A DNA stretch of 64,000 bases from Legionella shakespearei DSM 23087 (GCF_000373765.1 NZ_KB892404.1:94847-158846), one strand, 5' to 3'. Positions 9,320 to 21,198 are shown, counted from the stretch's first letter. The notes: generated by a model not told the origin, from the letters alone. Numbers and translations: made by a program.

Positions 9320-9426
9320 ACGTCGTCCTGAGCGCGTCTTTTTGCGCGAAGGATCTCCCGAAGGCAGCATGGTGCCAGTATTTTGGAGATCCTTCGCGCA
9401 AAAAGACGCGCTCAGGACGACGTAAA
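9320..9426. repeat. Family B palindromic repeat, full length
   Basis: This is the best-preserved copy. ACGTCGTCCTGAGCGCGTCT continues through TTTTGCGCGAAGGATCTCC, and the whole about 40-nt arm is repeated inverted after a centre of about 27 nt. It sits 23 bp from the mreD stop between convergent rluE and mreD. Confidence 0.92.
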
Positions 9427-9448
9427 TCGTAGAAATGATATCTACATC

Positions 9449-9927
9449 CTAACGATATGCCAGACGTGTTAGGAGAGAACCATCACCCAGCAAACGTATC
9501 CAGGGCCAGATAAACATTCCGAGAATAGCGCTGGTCACCGGCATAAACAGGCTGTAATTGAAGCCTAGGAGCGCATCAGTGCAAGAAATTGTTGCCTGAT
9601 ACAGAAGGCAGAAAAAGCCGATAAGACAGATTTGCTGCATAATGGAGAAAAACTGGAACCGTCTTGATTTGGTTGAGGCCAACCAGGTTGTCAGTAACAG
9701 GGCAAAAGAATGTTCGCCGATAACTGTAGAAAGCAAAATATCCAGAGTTAGGCCCACAAACAATAAAGTAGTTAATTTAAAGTTGCCTGGTAAATAATAT
9801 TCTATATAAAGAACCAATAATAAAACCCAGGGTGGGCGAAAAGCAGAGAGTAATTCGGGCATGGGTAATATAGATAAAATCAGCGCGGCAATAAATCCTA
9901 TTCCCAATCGTATGCGAAGATTAGTCA

Positions 9928-9928
<1 letters not shown>
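9449..9928 (-). CDS. mreD: Rod shape-determining protein MreD
   Basis: MreD is the small inner-membrane component of the elongasome. The 159-residue protein is almost entirely hydrophobic, with about five to six membrane segments and the family-typical internal PPWVLLLVLYIEYYLPG. It has little identifiable sequence on its own. The assignment rests on size, topology and position as third gene of mreB-mreC-mreD, starting with a 1-bp overlap of the mreC stop (TGATG). Confidence 0.92.
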
Positions 9929-11890
<1,962 letters not shown>

Positions 11891-11984
11891 CTATATTTGG
11901 GTAAAGATCGACAGTTGTATTGTAAGAATTTTAAATAATTGTGTAAATTTTGAGGATACGATTTCACAGTCACACCTCAGATTT

Positions 11985-12060
11985 GTAGCCCGTATTAGCG
12001 AAGCGTAATACGGGAAAGTACCACGTCGATCCCGTATTACGCTTCGCTAATACGGGCTAC
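11985..12060. repeat. Family C palindromic repeat
   Basis: The left arm GTAGCCCGTATTAGCGAAGC continues GTAATACGGG and is repeated inverted at the right, ending GCTAATACGGGCTAC. The centre AAAGTACCACGTCGAT resembles the shared C/D linker. It is located 24 bp from the stop of the helix-hairpin-helix gene. Confidence 0.92.
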
Positions 12061-12083
12061 TGACTCAAATGTCATTCTACGTG

Positions 12084-12389
12084 TTAATTCAGAACAAAAA
12101 CCTCCTTCAACTGGTCTCTGTTTTTGTCAACAAATTTCTGGCCAAAACCTTTTACCTCAGCCAGCTCTTCCAGGGACTTAAAGCCCTGATGACTTTCTCT
12201 GTAGGCAATAATTGCTTCAGCACGCTTTTTCCCAATCCCCTTAAACGAGCCTGTAAGAGTTGATAAATCAGCATGATTAATATCAATTTTTGTATGCACT
12301 ATAGGTGGTGTCTTGGGACTATTGGCTGCCTGAGCAGGAATGGTGATAACGAATAACGACAATAAAACAGCAAGGAATCTTGCTTTCAT
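12084..12389 (-). CDS. ComEA-like exported helix-hairpin-helix protein
   Basis: This 101-residue protein has a signal peptide (MKARFLAVLLSLFVITIPAQA, about 1-21) and a C-terminal tandem helix-hairpin-helix domain of ComEA type. The domain has ADLSTLTGSFKGIGKKRAEA and SLEELAEVKGFGQKFVDKN. ComEA proteins bind DNA in the periplasm during natural transformation, which Legionella species perform. Many genomes also carry short ComEA-like paralogues of unknown role, so a competence function is inference. AGGAG lies 7 nt before the ATG. It follows the M20 peptidase gene by 90 bp on the same strand. Confidence 0.88.
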   Translation of the reverse strand: MKARFLAVLLSLFVITIPAQAANSPKTPPIVHTKIDINHADLSTLTGSFKGIGKKRAEAIIAYRESHQGFKSLEELAEVKGFGQKFVDKNRDQLKEVFVLN

Positions 12390-12479
12390 AATTTTCTCCT
12401 AATTGTTGGACTAAGCGGCTCGTTCCGGAGCCGCGCAAAGTATCCCAAGATTTTGTAGTCTTGTCGAGAAAATTTTTAA

Positions 12480-13892
12480 TTATTTTTGCCGGGAAAAACT
12501 ATAAAGAACATATGAAACACATGATGTCAGTTTTTCAACCATATCCAAATGAAGGAATTCATTAGGACCATGTGCATTGGAGTGTGGGCCTAGTACTCCC
12601 GTAATCATAAATTGGGCTTGAGGAAACTGTTCACCCAACATTCCCATAAAGGGAATAGTTCCGCCTTCTCCCATGTAAGCAGCGGGCTTTCCATAATAAG
12701 TCATGGATGCCTCGTCTGCTGCCTTTGCCAACCAGTCAGAAAGCTGCGGTGCATTCCAGCCTTTAGAACCATCATCCACTCTGAAAGACACTTTGGCATT
12801 ATAAAGTGGGTTATGGGTCAGGGCCTCCTGCATTAATGACGCGGCTTCTTTAGGATTAACCAGAGGCGGGAGGCGCATGGATAATTTCAGTGCTGTTACT
12901 GGACGCATGACATTACCGGCATTGGCAATAGGTGGAAAGCCATCCGCACCAGTGACAGTCAGAGCGGGACGCCAGGTGCGATTTAAAATTAATTGTGACT
13001 TATCCTTTTGTACTGGTTCTACTCCTTTATGCCAGGGAAACTCGGTATAAACCTGATCACCCAAGGTCTGAGCGCAATGTTCCGCCTGCTTTACCCTTTC
13101 TTCGGGGATATCACAATACAATTGTGATAACTTTACTTCCCCAGTCTCTTCATCTTCAATACGACTGATTAATTGTCTTGCTACTCGGAAACTGTCTGCC
13201 ACAATGCCACTGGCATTTCCTGAATGGACACCTTCATGAATTAACTCTACAGAAAGCTCGCCTACCACATTGCCACGTAATGATGTGGTCATCCAAAGCT
13301 GTTCATAGTTACCGGCTCCTGAATCCAGGCATATGACTAAAGAGGGCTTGCCTATTCGATCTTTCAATTCTTCAATATAAAAGGGCAAATCGTAGCTGCC
13401 GCTTTCTTCGCATGCTTCTATGATCAAGACACAACGCGGATAAGGAACGCCCTGCTCTTCCAAAGCACGGATAGCAGTCAGGGATGCATAAGCTGAATAA
13501 CCATCATCAGCCCCTCCTCGTCCATATAAAAGACCCTCTTTCAATACAGGCTTCCAGGGATGTAAATCGTCATTCCAGCCCGACATTTCTGGCTGTTTGT
13601 CCAAATGGCCATAGAGTAAAACAGTTTCATCGATCTGGCCTGGCACTTCCATATAAATCAATGGCGTTCTGTTTTCCAGACGCATCACTTCCAGAGCCAT
13701 CCCTTTTGGAGCGTGAGCCTTACACCAGTTTGCAATATGTGAAACAGCCTGTTCCATATAACCATGTTCTTGCCATTGGGCATCAAAATGGGGAGATTTA
13801 TTAGGAATTCTTATGTAATCACATAAACTGGGTAGTATTTCTTCCTGCCACTGTTGGCGTATATAGTCATACAGTCCTTGGGGATTGAACAT
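12480..13892 (-). CDS. M20-family metallopeptidase (dipeptidase/carboxypeptidase)
   Basis: This is a 470-residue cytoplasmic zinc peptidase of the M20 family. Metal and catalytic residues are visible: YGHLDKQPE (His ligand and catalytic Asp, near 92-94), RGGADDGYSA (bridging Asp, near 127), EACEESGS (catalytic Glu pair, near 160) and CLDSGAG. A C-terminal HGPNEF carries the last His. It belongs to the carnosinase/dipeptidase-like branch, but the substrate is not predictable. AAGGAG lies 7 nt before the ATG. The start overlaps the murG end by 26 bp, so it is translationally linked to the ppsA-to-murG run. Confidence 0.9.
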   Translation of the reverse strand: MFNPQGLYDYIRQQWQEEILPSLCDYIRIPNKSPHFDAQWQEHGYMEQAVSHIANWCKAHAPKGMALEVMRLENRTPLIYMEVPGQIDETVLLYGHLDKQPEMSGWNDDLHPWKPVLKEGLLYGRGGADDGYSAYASLTAIRALEEQGVPYPRCVLIIEACEESGSYDLPFYIEELKDRIGKPSLVICLDSGAGNYEQLWMTTSLRGNVVGELSVELIHEGVHSGNASGIVADSFRVARQLISRIEDEETGEVKLSQLYCDIPEERVKQAEHCAQTLGDQVYTEFPWHKGVEPVQKDKSQLILNRTWRPALTVTGADGFPPIANAGNVMRPVTALKLSMRLPPLVNPKEAASLMQEALTHNPLYNAKVSFRVDDGSKGWNAPQLSDWLAKAADEASMTYYGKPAAYMGEGGTIPFMGMLGEQFPQAQFMITGVLGPHSNAHGPNEFLHLDMVEKLTSCVSYVLYSFSRQK

Positions 13893-14958
13893 GTGCCTGC
13901 TCCTTGATAATGGCCACTATCTTATTGGTGGCGGACTCAATTTTTAATGCTTTGATTTTATTATCAATGTCCTTTTTATTCGTCACTACCTCGTGTAAGG
14001 AAGCCAACAGCGTTTCTTTACTCAAGGATTCATCCTGAATTACTGTGCTTATGCCTAAGCCTTTAAAGTAGCGCGCATTTTGAATCTGATCCCCACGGCT
14101 TACTTGTGCCGAGAGAGGAATTAAAACATGAGGTTTCCCCAGAGCAAGGATTTCATATAAAGAATTAGCACCTGCCCGGGAAATCACAATGGAGGCCGCG
14201 GCAAACAAATCGGGAAGTTCTTCATTGACGTACTCAAATTGCTTGTAGCCCTCTCTGGCATTTAATGAGGGTTCTATTTTTCCCTTCCCACAAACATGGA
14301 TAACCTGAAATTCACTGGTTAACTCGTTCAGAGCAGCTCTTATACTGCTATTAATTGAACCTGCCCCCAAACTTCCTCCCACAATAAGAAGACAAGGTTT
14401 TGATTCATTAAAGCCACATAGCTCCAGTCCCCTTTCCTTGTTTCCCTGGAATAATTGCTGACGAATCGGGGTGCCAGTCACTTCGATTTTATCCTGATTC
14501 TTAAAATGCTTTTTGCCTGCATCAAAGGTAAGGCAAATTTTGTTTACAAAAGGGAATGACAAGCGATTGGCAAGGCCAGGACTCATATCTGATTCATGGG
14601 CAATAACAGGAATACGATTTATCCAGGCACCAACAACCACAGGAAAAGCGACAAAGCCTCCTTTAGAAAAAACCACATCGGGCTTTAACCTGAAAAACAA
14701 CCAGGTTGATTGCAGGATACCGCAAAAAATTTTGAACGGATCCAACAGGTTTTTAAAGCTAAAATAACGGCGTAATTTACCACTACTGACCGAATGGAAA
14801 GGAATATCCATTTTTTTTATCATGTCATGTTCAATTCCCTCAGCTGAACCTACATAATTGACAGCCCATCCTTCCTGCCTGAATTCTTTAATCAGCGCTA
14901 TATTAGGTGTCACATGTCCTGCTGTACCGCCACCAGTAAAAACAATGCTTAAACTCAT
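13867..14958 (-). CDS. murG: MurG, lipid II-forming GlcNAc transferase
   Basis: MurG transfers GlcNAc from UDP-GlcNAc to lipid I on the inner face of the cytoplasmic membrane, giving lipid II. The 363-residue GT-B protein has the N-terminal G-loop GGGTAGHVTPNIALI and the second G-loop VGGSLGAGSINSSIR. The donor-binding stretch SRAGANSLYEILALGKPHVL is near 260. The ATG overlaps the nadC stop by 4 bp (ATGA). The neighbours here are nadC and a peptidase; none of the usual division/cell-wall cluster genes is adjacent. That placement is unusual, although the protein looks intact. Confidence 0.95.
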   Translation of the reverse strand: MSLSIVFTGGGTAGHVTPNIALIKEFRQEGWAVNYVGSAEGIEHDMIKKMDIPFHSVSSGKLRRYFSFKNLLDPFKIFCGILQSTWLFFRLKPDVVFSKGGFVAFPVVVGAWINRIPVIAHESDMSPGLANRLSFPFVNKICLTFDAGKKHFKNQDKIEVTGTPIRQQLFQGNKERGLELCGFNESKPCLLIVGGSLGAGSINSSIRAALNELTSEFQVIHVCGKGKIEPSLNAREGYKQFEYVNEELPDLFAAASIVISRAGANSLYEILALGKPHVLIPLSAQVSRGDQIQNARYFKGLGISTVIQDESLSKETLLASLHEVVTNKKDIDNKIKALKIESATNKIVAIIKEQAHVQSPRTV

Positions 14959-15797
14959 AAGACTTCCCTAACCAATAAACTTAAATCAATGGCTTTGATT
15001 GATTTGGTGATAGCACCGACAGAAATAAAATCAACTCCAGCCTCAGCAACCGCGCTGATATTTTCCCTGTTAATTCCGCCAGAGGCTTCCAGCTCACAAT
15101 ATTTGGGCTGATTCATTCTCACTGCCTGAGCCAACATGTCCACACTGAAGTTATCCAGCAATACCCGATCAGGATGGGCATCAAAAGCTTCTCTTAACTC
15201 ATCGAGCGTTTCAACTTCAATTTCGACTAACAGATACTTATCTGTTTTTCTTGCCAGATTAATGGCTTTGGCAATAGAGCCACAGGCTTTAATATGGTTT
15301 TCCTTGATTAAAAAAGCATCGTAAAGCCCCATACGATGGTTCACTCCGCCGCCACAACGTACGGCATACTTCTGTGCCATTCTCAAACCAGGCAAAGTCT
15401 TGCGTGTATCCAGCAATCGCGTCTGGGTACCTTTGAGTTTTTGTACGTAATGCCAGGTTTGTGTTGCCGTAGCAGACAGGGTTTGCAGAAAATTCAATGC
15501 CGTACGCTCTGCGGTGAGAATACTGCTGGCAGTACCATGCAGAGTACATAAGGACGATGGCGCATTGAGCCACTCCCCTTCGGTTACATGCCATTCAATT
15601 TCAATTTTAGAATCAATCTGATGAAATACTTCATTCACCCAGGGCTGACCACAAACCAGCATGGGTTCACGAGAAATAATTTCTGCTTCAACGACAAGAT
15701 TTAAGGGTAATAATGCAGCAGTTACATCACCACTGCCCACATCTTCAGCTAAAGCATGCTCAACATCAGAACGTACCTGGGCTGCTTCTATTTTCAT
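14955..15797 (-). CDS. nadC: Nicotinate-nucleotide diphosphorylase (carboxylating)
   Basis: The enzyme is quinolinate phosphoribosyltransferase, converting quinolinate and PRPP to nicotinate mononucleotide in de novo NAD synthesis. The 280-residue protein has the family motifs EDVGSGDVTAALL near 18, ERTALNFLQTLSATAT near 97, TRKTLPGLRMAQKYAV and GGGVNHRMGLYDAFLIKENH. The C-terminal LEASGGINRENI forms the phosphate site. It completes the pathway begun by nadB and nadA, encoded about 9 kb away at 24413-27429. It overlaps its upstream antiporter gene and downstream murG by 4 bp each. Confidence 0.96.
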   Translation of the reverse strand: MKIEAAQVRSDVEHALAEDVGSGDVTAALLPLNLVVEAEIISREPMLVCGQPWVNEVFHQIDSKIEIEWHVTEGEWLNAPSSLCTLHGTASSILTAERTALNFLQTLSATATQTWHYVQKLKGTQTRLLDTRKTLPGLRMAQKYAVRCGGGVNHRMGLYDAFLIKENHIKACGSIAKAINLARKTDKYLLVEIEVETLDELREAFDAHPDRVLLDNFSVDMLAQAVRMNQPKYCELEASGGINRENISAVAEAGVDFISVGAITKSIKAIDLSLLVREVL

Positions 15798-17236
15798 GCG
15801 TTAACTTCCTTCTTTTTATATGTATAACGGGCCTTTAATAAAGGCGGGGCGATAAATGTCGTAATCATAACCATTAAAACAATTGCAGAAAATAATTCAT
15901 CAGAAATAACGCCTAAGGTTCGCCCTATGGAAGCAAAAACCAAACCGACCTCTCCGCGCGGCAACATGCCAATTCCAATAAGCAAGCGGTCATCTTTTTT
16001 GTTGGCTCCGTAGCCACTGATCAATTTTCCAAGAATGGCAGCAATAATTAAACCGCCTGCCAAAACCAGTACTTTCCAGTTATAAAATGTTTCCAGTTTA
16101 ACCTGGATGCCTATAACCATGAAAAACATAGGGGCTAAAATTGATTCAAGAGGGGCAACTAATTGTTGAATACTGCGATTGTCTTTATGGTTGCTATTCT
16201 CTGTTTTAAAATAGTCATCATGAAGAATTACTCCAGCAGCAAATGCACCAATAATAGCAGCAAGCTGAACGAATGAAGCTAACCAGGACAGGGACATTAC
16301 AAAGAGGAAAGAAATAAATAATTTAGATTCCCAAGGCTCCAGAAAACGGAAAAAATGAACTGATTTGCGTAACAATATTGGTCCCAGAGCCAGCGATCCA
16401 ATGAAGAAGAGCAGCGAATAAATAATGATGCGCACTACCATAGTAATATCAACGATACCACCAATAACAACACTGCTGACCACAGCCAGTATAATCAATC
16501 CCAGAATATCGTCCAGCATGGCCGCGCCCAGTATGGTTCTAGCCTCTCTGGTTCTGAGTTTATTCATTTCTTTCAATACTCGTGCGGTGATACCTATGCT
16601 TGTTGCACTCAAGGTTGCAGCAATAAATAAATCAGACTGAAATGATGAGTGTGGAATTAAAACATAGGCAGCCCCAAACCCCAAAAGCATTGGTGCTATT
16701 ACACCGATAATTGCCACCTGCATGGATTCACGGCCAGTATGTTTTAACTCTTCAATGGAACTCTCCAGCCCCACCATAAATAGCAAAAAGATAACGCCAT
16801 AGCGGGAAAAAATATCAACAATGTACGCAATTTTCAGATATTCTGTGCCTTCTGGACCACTAAGTGCCTGGGTTACCTGCTGAGCATAAAAAGAATTGGG
16901 TATAATTGAAGCTACCGATTGATTTAGTGGTGTACCGGCAAGCATTTCTTTCATAATATTAAAAATAGATGAGCCTTCTCTGAGGATGACAACCAGTTCA
17001 TTGCCACAAAGATAAGCAATGTTTCCTACCAAAACACCCATCAATAATTCACCAAGAACTCCTGGCTGATGCAATCGTCTTGCTATGTAGCGGCCAAGAA
17101 TGGCGAAGAAAAAAATGGCTGTTACACCGAGAAGAACCGAGGCTATAGGATCTGCGTGTTCGCCTCCAGCTGCTGCATGAGCAATTACTGGAGACAAACA
17201 CGCGATGAAAAGTACTCTTTTCTTTATAACGTGCAT
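15794..17236 (-). CDS. CPA2-family cation/proton antiporter
   Basis: The 480-residue polytopic inner-membrane protein belongs to the monovalent cation:proton antiporter-2 family (KefB/GerN/NapA-like). A signal-like N-terminus ending near AHAAAGG precedes about twelve membrane segments. Family motifs include GRYIARRLHQPGVLGELLMG near 48, SATSIGITARVLKEM near 205 and LGAAMLDDILGLIILAVVSS near 240, whose paired Asp residues are the ion-binding site. It lacks the C-terminal TrkA-N domain of KefB/KefC, so Na+/H+ or K+/H+ exchange without glutathione gating is likely. It starts within the last base of ppsA (1-bp overlap). Confidence 0.9.
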   Translation of the reverse strand: MHVIKKRVLFIACLSPVIAHAAAGGEHADPIASVLLGVTAIFFFAILGRYIARRLHQPGVLGELLMGVLVGNIAYLCGNELVVILREGSSIFNIMKEMLAGTPLNQSVASIIPNSFYAQQVTQALSGPEGTEYLKIAYIVDIFSRYGVIFLLFMVGLESSIEELKHTGRESMQVAIIGVIAPMLLGFGAAYVLIPHSSFQSDLFIAATLSATSIGITARVLKEMNKLRTREARTILGAAMLDDILGLIILAVVSSVVIGGIVDITMVVRIIIYSLLFFIGSLALGPILLRKSVHFFRFLEPWESKLFISFLFVMSLSWLASFVQLAAIIGAFAAGVILHDDYFKTENSNHKDNRSIQQLVAPLESILAPMFFMVIGIQVKLETFYNWKVLVLAGGLIIAAILGKLISGYGANKKDDRLLIGIGMLPRGEVGLVFASIGRTLGVISDELFSAIVLMVMITTFIAPPLLKARYTYKKKEVNA

Positions 17237-19611
17237 TATTGTTTCGCTAAAAACAGGCAGGTTTCCAGAACTGAATCAGGGTTTAATGAAACACTTTCAA
17301 TTCCCTCTTTCATCAGCCACTCAGCAAAATCCTGATGGTCTGAAGGGCCCTGGCCACAGATACCTATGTATTTGCCTGCTTTTTTACAGGTAGAAATGGC
17401 CATATGGAGTAATGCTTTCACCGCGTCATTGCGTTCATCGAACTGAGCAGCAACCAAACCTGAATCGCGGTCCAGCCCCAGAGTTAGCTGGGTAAGGTCA
17501 TTAGATCCAATGGAAAAGCCATCAAAATGCTCTAAAAACTGACTTGCCAACAGAGCATTTGAAGGCAGTTCGCACATCATAATAACACGCAGCCCCTGTT
17601 TACCGCGCTCAAGCCCATGTTGTTTAAGAACATCAATAACACCACTGGCTTCGGAAACAGTACGCACAAAAGGAATCATGACCTCTACATTGGTCAGGCC
17701 CATGTCTTCACGAACCCTTCTCACCGCTTTGCATTCGAGGGCAAAACACTCAGCGAATGATGAAGAAACATAGCGTGATGCTCCTCTGAATCCTAGCATT
17801 GGATTCTCTTCTTCAGGTTCATACAAAGTACCGCCAACCAGATTTGCGTATTCGTTGGATTTAAAATCAGACAAACGTACGATTACGGGCTTGGGATAAA
17901 ATGCCGCAGCAATAGTAGCAATCCCTTCTTTCAGACGTTCAATATAATATTCAACCGGTGAATCGTAAGCCGCTGTTTTCTCGCTAATGAATTTCTTTAG
18001 CTCTTTATCTTTTAAAATATCAAAATCAAGTAAGGCCCTCGGGTGAATGCCTATGGTATTTGAAATCAAAAACTCCAGACGTGCCAGGCCTACACCAGAA
18101 TTGGGTATGGATTGAAAGGCAAACGCCCGTTCAGGATTGCCTACGTTCAGCATCACTTTCATGGGTAATTCAGGCATGGTTTCTACATCGAGGCGTATTT
18201 GTTCAAAAGGTAAAAGCCCTGCATAAACAAAACCGGTATCCCCTTCCGCACAGCTAACCGTCACTTCATCTCCATCGACTATGGTTTTCGTTGCATCACC
18301 ACAACCGACTACTGCAGGAATCCCTAACTCACGGGCAATAATTGCCGCGTGACAGGTTCTTCCACCACGATTGGTCACGATGGCAGATGCACGCTTCATA
18401 ACCGGTTCCCAATCAGGATCAGTCATGTCGGAAATGAGTACGTCACCTGGCTGTACTTTATGCATTTCACTAATGTCTTTGATTATTCTTGCTTTCCCTT
18501 GGCCAATACGCTGCCCAATGCTTCGGCCTTCAGCCAGAATCTCGGAATGCTGTTGCAAGGTATAGCGCTCAAGAACTTGTTTGTTGTCCCTGCTTTTTAC
18601 TGTTTCAGGACGTGCCTGCAAGATATAGAGTTTGCCGTTAGAACCGTCTTTAGCCCATTCTATATCCATGGGGCGGCCATAATGTTGTTCAATAATCAGA
18701 GCCTGTTGCGCTAACTGTTCCACTTCTTTGGCATTAAGGGAAAACAGTAAGCGCTCTGCTGCGTCAACCTCGACGGTTTTAACGCGGCGTTCCAGGGCTG
18801 GATCATCACAATACACCATTTTCAATGCTTTACTGCCCAGATTTCTCCTGATTACAGCAGGCTTACCTGCCTTAAGTCCTGGTTTATGGACATAGAATTC
18901 GTCTGGATTGACAGCACCTTGTACTACCATTTCCCCTAAACCGTAGGAGGAAGTAATAAAGACAACCTGATCAAAGCCTGATTCAGTATCCATAGTGAAC
19001 ATAACACCGCTCACCGCCAAATCGCTGCGGATCATTTGCTGAATTCCGGCAGATAAAGCCACATCATTGTGCGCAAAATTGTGATGAACACGATAAGCAA
19101 TAGCCCGGTCATTAAATAAAGAGGCAAAAACGTGTTTGATTGCCAAAAGAACAGAATCAATGCCTTTGATGTTTAAAAAGGTTTCCTGTTGTCCGGCAAA
19201 AGAAGCGTCAGGCAAATCTTCAGCAGTAGCTGATGAACGTACTGCCACACTAAAATCATCATGTCCTATTTGTTGGGAAAGTTGCTGATAAGAGTTGCGT
19301 ACGGCATTTTCAAATTCAGGAGTGAAGGGTGTGTTGATAATCAATTCCCGGATTTCTTTTCCTACAATGGCTAATTTACAGACATCATCGGTGTCCAGAG
19401 TTTCCAGTTTCTGGTAGATTTTTTTATCCAGTCCATCACGGGATAAAAATTCTTTAAACGAATCAGCTGTAGTGGCAAAGCCTCCTGGTACAGACACTCC
19501 TGCGGAAGACAAATGACTGATCATTTCACCAAGAGAAGCATTTTTACCACCCACCTGCTCCAGGTCCCGCATGCCCAATTGCGCTAAATCAATAGTATGT
19601 GTCTTGACCAT
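17236..19611 (-). CDS. ppsA: Phosphoenolpyruvate synthase
   Basis: The enzyme converts pyruvate and ATP to phosphoenolpyruvate, AMP and phosphate, the entry to gluconeogenesis that amino-acid-fed Legionella needs. The 791-residue protein has the ATP-grasp domain ([15 protein letters not shown] near 20; [20 protein letters not shown] near 125). The swivelling phosphohistidine domain has [20 protein letters not shown] (His near 415). The C-terminal TIM barrel has the catalytic Cys in [10 protein letters not shown]. It is the first gene of the ppsA-antiporter-nadC-murG-peptidase run, so its promoter in the 588-bp upstream gap may drive all five. Confidence 0.97.
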   Translation of the reverse strand: MVKTHTIDLAQLGMRDLEQVGGKNASLGEMISHLSSAGVSVPGGFATTADSFKEFLSRDGLDKKIYQKLETLDTDDVCKLAIVGKEIRELIINTPFTPEFENAVRNSYQQLSQQIGHDDFSVAVRSSATAEDLPDASFAGQQETFLNIKGIDSVLLAIKHVFASLFNDRAIAYRVHHNFAHNDVALSAGIQQMIRSDLAVSGVMFTMDTESGFDQVVFITSSYGLGEMVVQGAVNPDEFYVHKPGLKAGKPAVIRRNLGSKALKMVYCDDPALERRVKTVEVDAAERLLFSLNAKEVEQLAQQALIIEQHYGRPMDIEWAKDGSNGKLYILQARPETVKSRDNKQVLERYTLQQHSEILAEGRSIGQRIGQGKARIIKDISEMHKVQPGDVLISDMTDPDWEPVMKRASAIVTNRGGRTCHAAIIARELGIPAVVGCGDATKTIVDGDEVTVSCAEGDTGFVYAGLLPFEQIRLDVETMPELPMKVMLNVGNPERAFAFQSIPNSGVGLARLEFLISNTIGIHPRALLDFDILKDKELKKFISEKTAAYDSPVEYYIERLKEGIATIAAAFYPKPVIVRLSDFKSNEYANLVGGTLYEPEEENPMLGFRGASRYVSSSFAECFALECKAVRRVREDMGLTNVEVMIPFVRTVSEASGVIDVLKQHGLERGKQGLRVIMMCELPSNALLASQFLEHFDGFSIGSNDLTQLTLGLDRDSGLVAAQFDERNDAVKALLHMAISTCKKAGKYIGICGQGPSDHQDFAEWLMKEGIESVSLNPDSVLETCLFLAKQ

Positions 19612-19744
19612 TATAACTACCTCTAATCCATAAAATGATGAACATTCTACTTAAATTGTTGGTCTATTGGAATTAGAACTGCTCATGACTTGAAAAAGAA
19701 TTACAAAGCTTAGAAAAACACTGGACTTGAAACTCGCTCGATGT

Positions 19745-19810
19745 GTAGCCCGGTCTGCTATAGCTGAGAATTGTACCACTTCGATCCCGGCTGCAAGCAG
19801 ACCGGGCTAC
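19745..19810. repeat. Family D palindromic repeat
   Basis: GTAGCCCGGTCTGC opens the element and GCAAGCAGACCGGGCTAC closes it. The centre contains CCACTTCGATCCCGGCTGC, the linker shared with Family C. The inner part of the left arm is degraded (TATAGCTGAGAA). Confidence 0.85.
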
Positions 19811-19839
19811 AGACCCTGCCAGAATTTTGGTGGGATTTC

Positions 19840-19881
19840 GTAGCCTGTATTAGGCGTAGCCGTAATACAGGACGACGTGGC
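19840..19881. repeat. Chimeric half repeat (C left arm joined to B right end)
   Basis: GTAGCCTGTATTAGGCGTAG and CCGTAATACAGG form a Family C left arm. It runs directly into GGACGACGTGG, the outer end of Family B. Neither has its partner arm nearby. Confidence 0.65.
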
Positions 19882-20199
19882 TCAGCTACGACATTAAGGG
19901 GCATTTTTTCCCATAATAAACAAAAAATGACAAAAGTGTGTGTTATGCGCTAAGATGTAGTGTTGTTGTTTTTCAGGATGAACAGAAACATACAAAGTTG
20001 TAGACATTCGTCTCTCGATTTAGCCTTTATAAACGCACTTTGAACAGTCTTTGTAAGCCTTAGCGAAGTATCCAGCTCATTAATGGATTGCTTTCATTCG
20101 CAAAAACGTTTTAGTTTATAAATTGCCTATATCAAGTCAGACGAACCATGCAACCCAGACATCTGTTCGACGAGCTCACTTTATTACAAGGACGCTACA

Positions 20200-21198
20200 A
20201 TGTTTAAACATATAGCACTCATATCTGTTGCCTTATCTTTAAATACTATCTCCTTACCCAGTATCGCCTGTTCAGCCTTGATTTTTAATAAAAACAAGCC
20301 ATCTACTGTAGCAGTAAATCTGGACTGGAAGTACAGGGAAGGTACTGTGGTCATTCATCCACGTAATACGCTGATGGTTTCCAGTATCGACTCTCCCGAA
20401 TACCATCCGCTGATGTGGAAAAGTCGTTATGGCAGCGTCATATTTCACGGTGGCAACCGCTTTAAAGCCGGCCCTGCAGCAGATGGAATGAACGAAAAAG
20501 GTCTGACGGCATCAGTTCTGGTTCTTAAATCATCCAGTTACCCCCAAAATAATGAGTTACCCACCTTAAATACTTCAGAATGGGTGCAGTATGTCCTCGA
20601 TAATTTCCAAAGCGTACAGGAAGTCATCGATGACAGTGCCAATTATCAGCTATTACCTGGCACTTATCGTGATGTAGCTATGAATTTGCATATGGTGATT
20701 AACGATGCTGAAGGCAAATCTGCCGTCTTGGAATATCTGGATGGGCAACTGGTCATTCATACCCAGGATGAATTAAAACCCTCAGTTCTGACTAACACAG
20801 ATTATAACTCTTCTGTTTCACTGTTGAGCGAATACCGTGATTTTGGCGGCTCAAAAGCACTGCCTGGCGGCTATGATTCAAACTCTCGCTTTGTAAGGGC
20901 TGCTCATTATATGAAGAGATTGCCAAGCTTTGTAGCCAATGAAGAGCACATAGCATACGCCTTTAACGGGCTGAGTGATGTAGCTCAGGCACCAGGCACT
21001 CCACAGCCTACACAATTAAGCATGGTTTTTGATATACCCACCAAAACCATTTATTTCCGTAGCGTGAATGAAGCCAGTGTCAGGGTTATTCCTTTTGCTG
21101 ATATAAATTTTGATACTTTGTCAGAGCCTTTATCCATCAATGCGTATCAGCATTTTTACGGGAATGTGGTAGAGCAATTCAAGTCTATGCGTGGTTAG
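20200..21198 (+). CDS. Secreted linear amide C-N hydrolase (choloylglycine hydrolase family)
   Basis: The 332-residue N-terminal-nucleophile hydrolase belongs to the bile salt hydrolase/penicillin V acylase family. A signal peptide (1-23) ends in SIACSAL, so cleavage would expose the catalytic Cys24 as mature residue 1, as expected for periplasmic members. Other family features are NLDWKYREGTV near 46, DGMNEKGLTASVLVL near 96, and the region around NTDYNSSVSLL and SNSRFVRAAHYM. Substrates could be bile salts, N-acyl amino acids, acyl-homoserine lactones or beta-lactams; sequence does not decide. AAGGA is 7 nt upstream of the ATG. It is monocistronic and convergent with the SulP gene. Confidence 0.9.
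   Translation: MFKHIALISVALSLNTISLPSIACSALIFNKNKPSTVAVNLDWKYREGTVVIHPRNTLMVSSIDSPEYHPLMWKSRYGSVIFHGGNRFKAGPAADGMNEKGLTASVLVLKSSSYPQNNELPTLNTSEWVQYVLDNFQSVQEVIDDSANYQLLPGTYRDVAMNLHMVINDAEGKSAVLEYLDGQLVIHTQDELKPSVLTNTDYNSSVSLLSEYRDFGGSKALPGGYDSNSRFVRAAHYMKRLPSFVANEEHIAYAFNGLSDVAQAPGTPQPTQLSMVFDIPTKTIYFRSVNEASVRVIPFADINFDTLSEPLSINAYQHFYGNVVEQFKSMRG

Larger units (their letters stand above)
19612..20199. other. Divergent intergenic region ppsA / choloylglycine hydrolase gene
   Basis: The 588-bp gap contains the presumed ppsA promoter region (19612-19740), a Family D repeat and a chimeric C/B half repeat (19745-19881). Some 320 bp of unique AT-rich sequence follow before the start at 20200, with AAGGA 7 nt before that ATG. 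I found no convincing small ORF or RNA gene in the unique part. Confidence 0.55.

Noticed and set aside
9219-9425. A 68-codon plus-strand frame after rluE
   Set aside because: It lies wholly within the D and B palindromic repeats and is an artefact of those elements.
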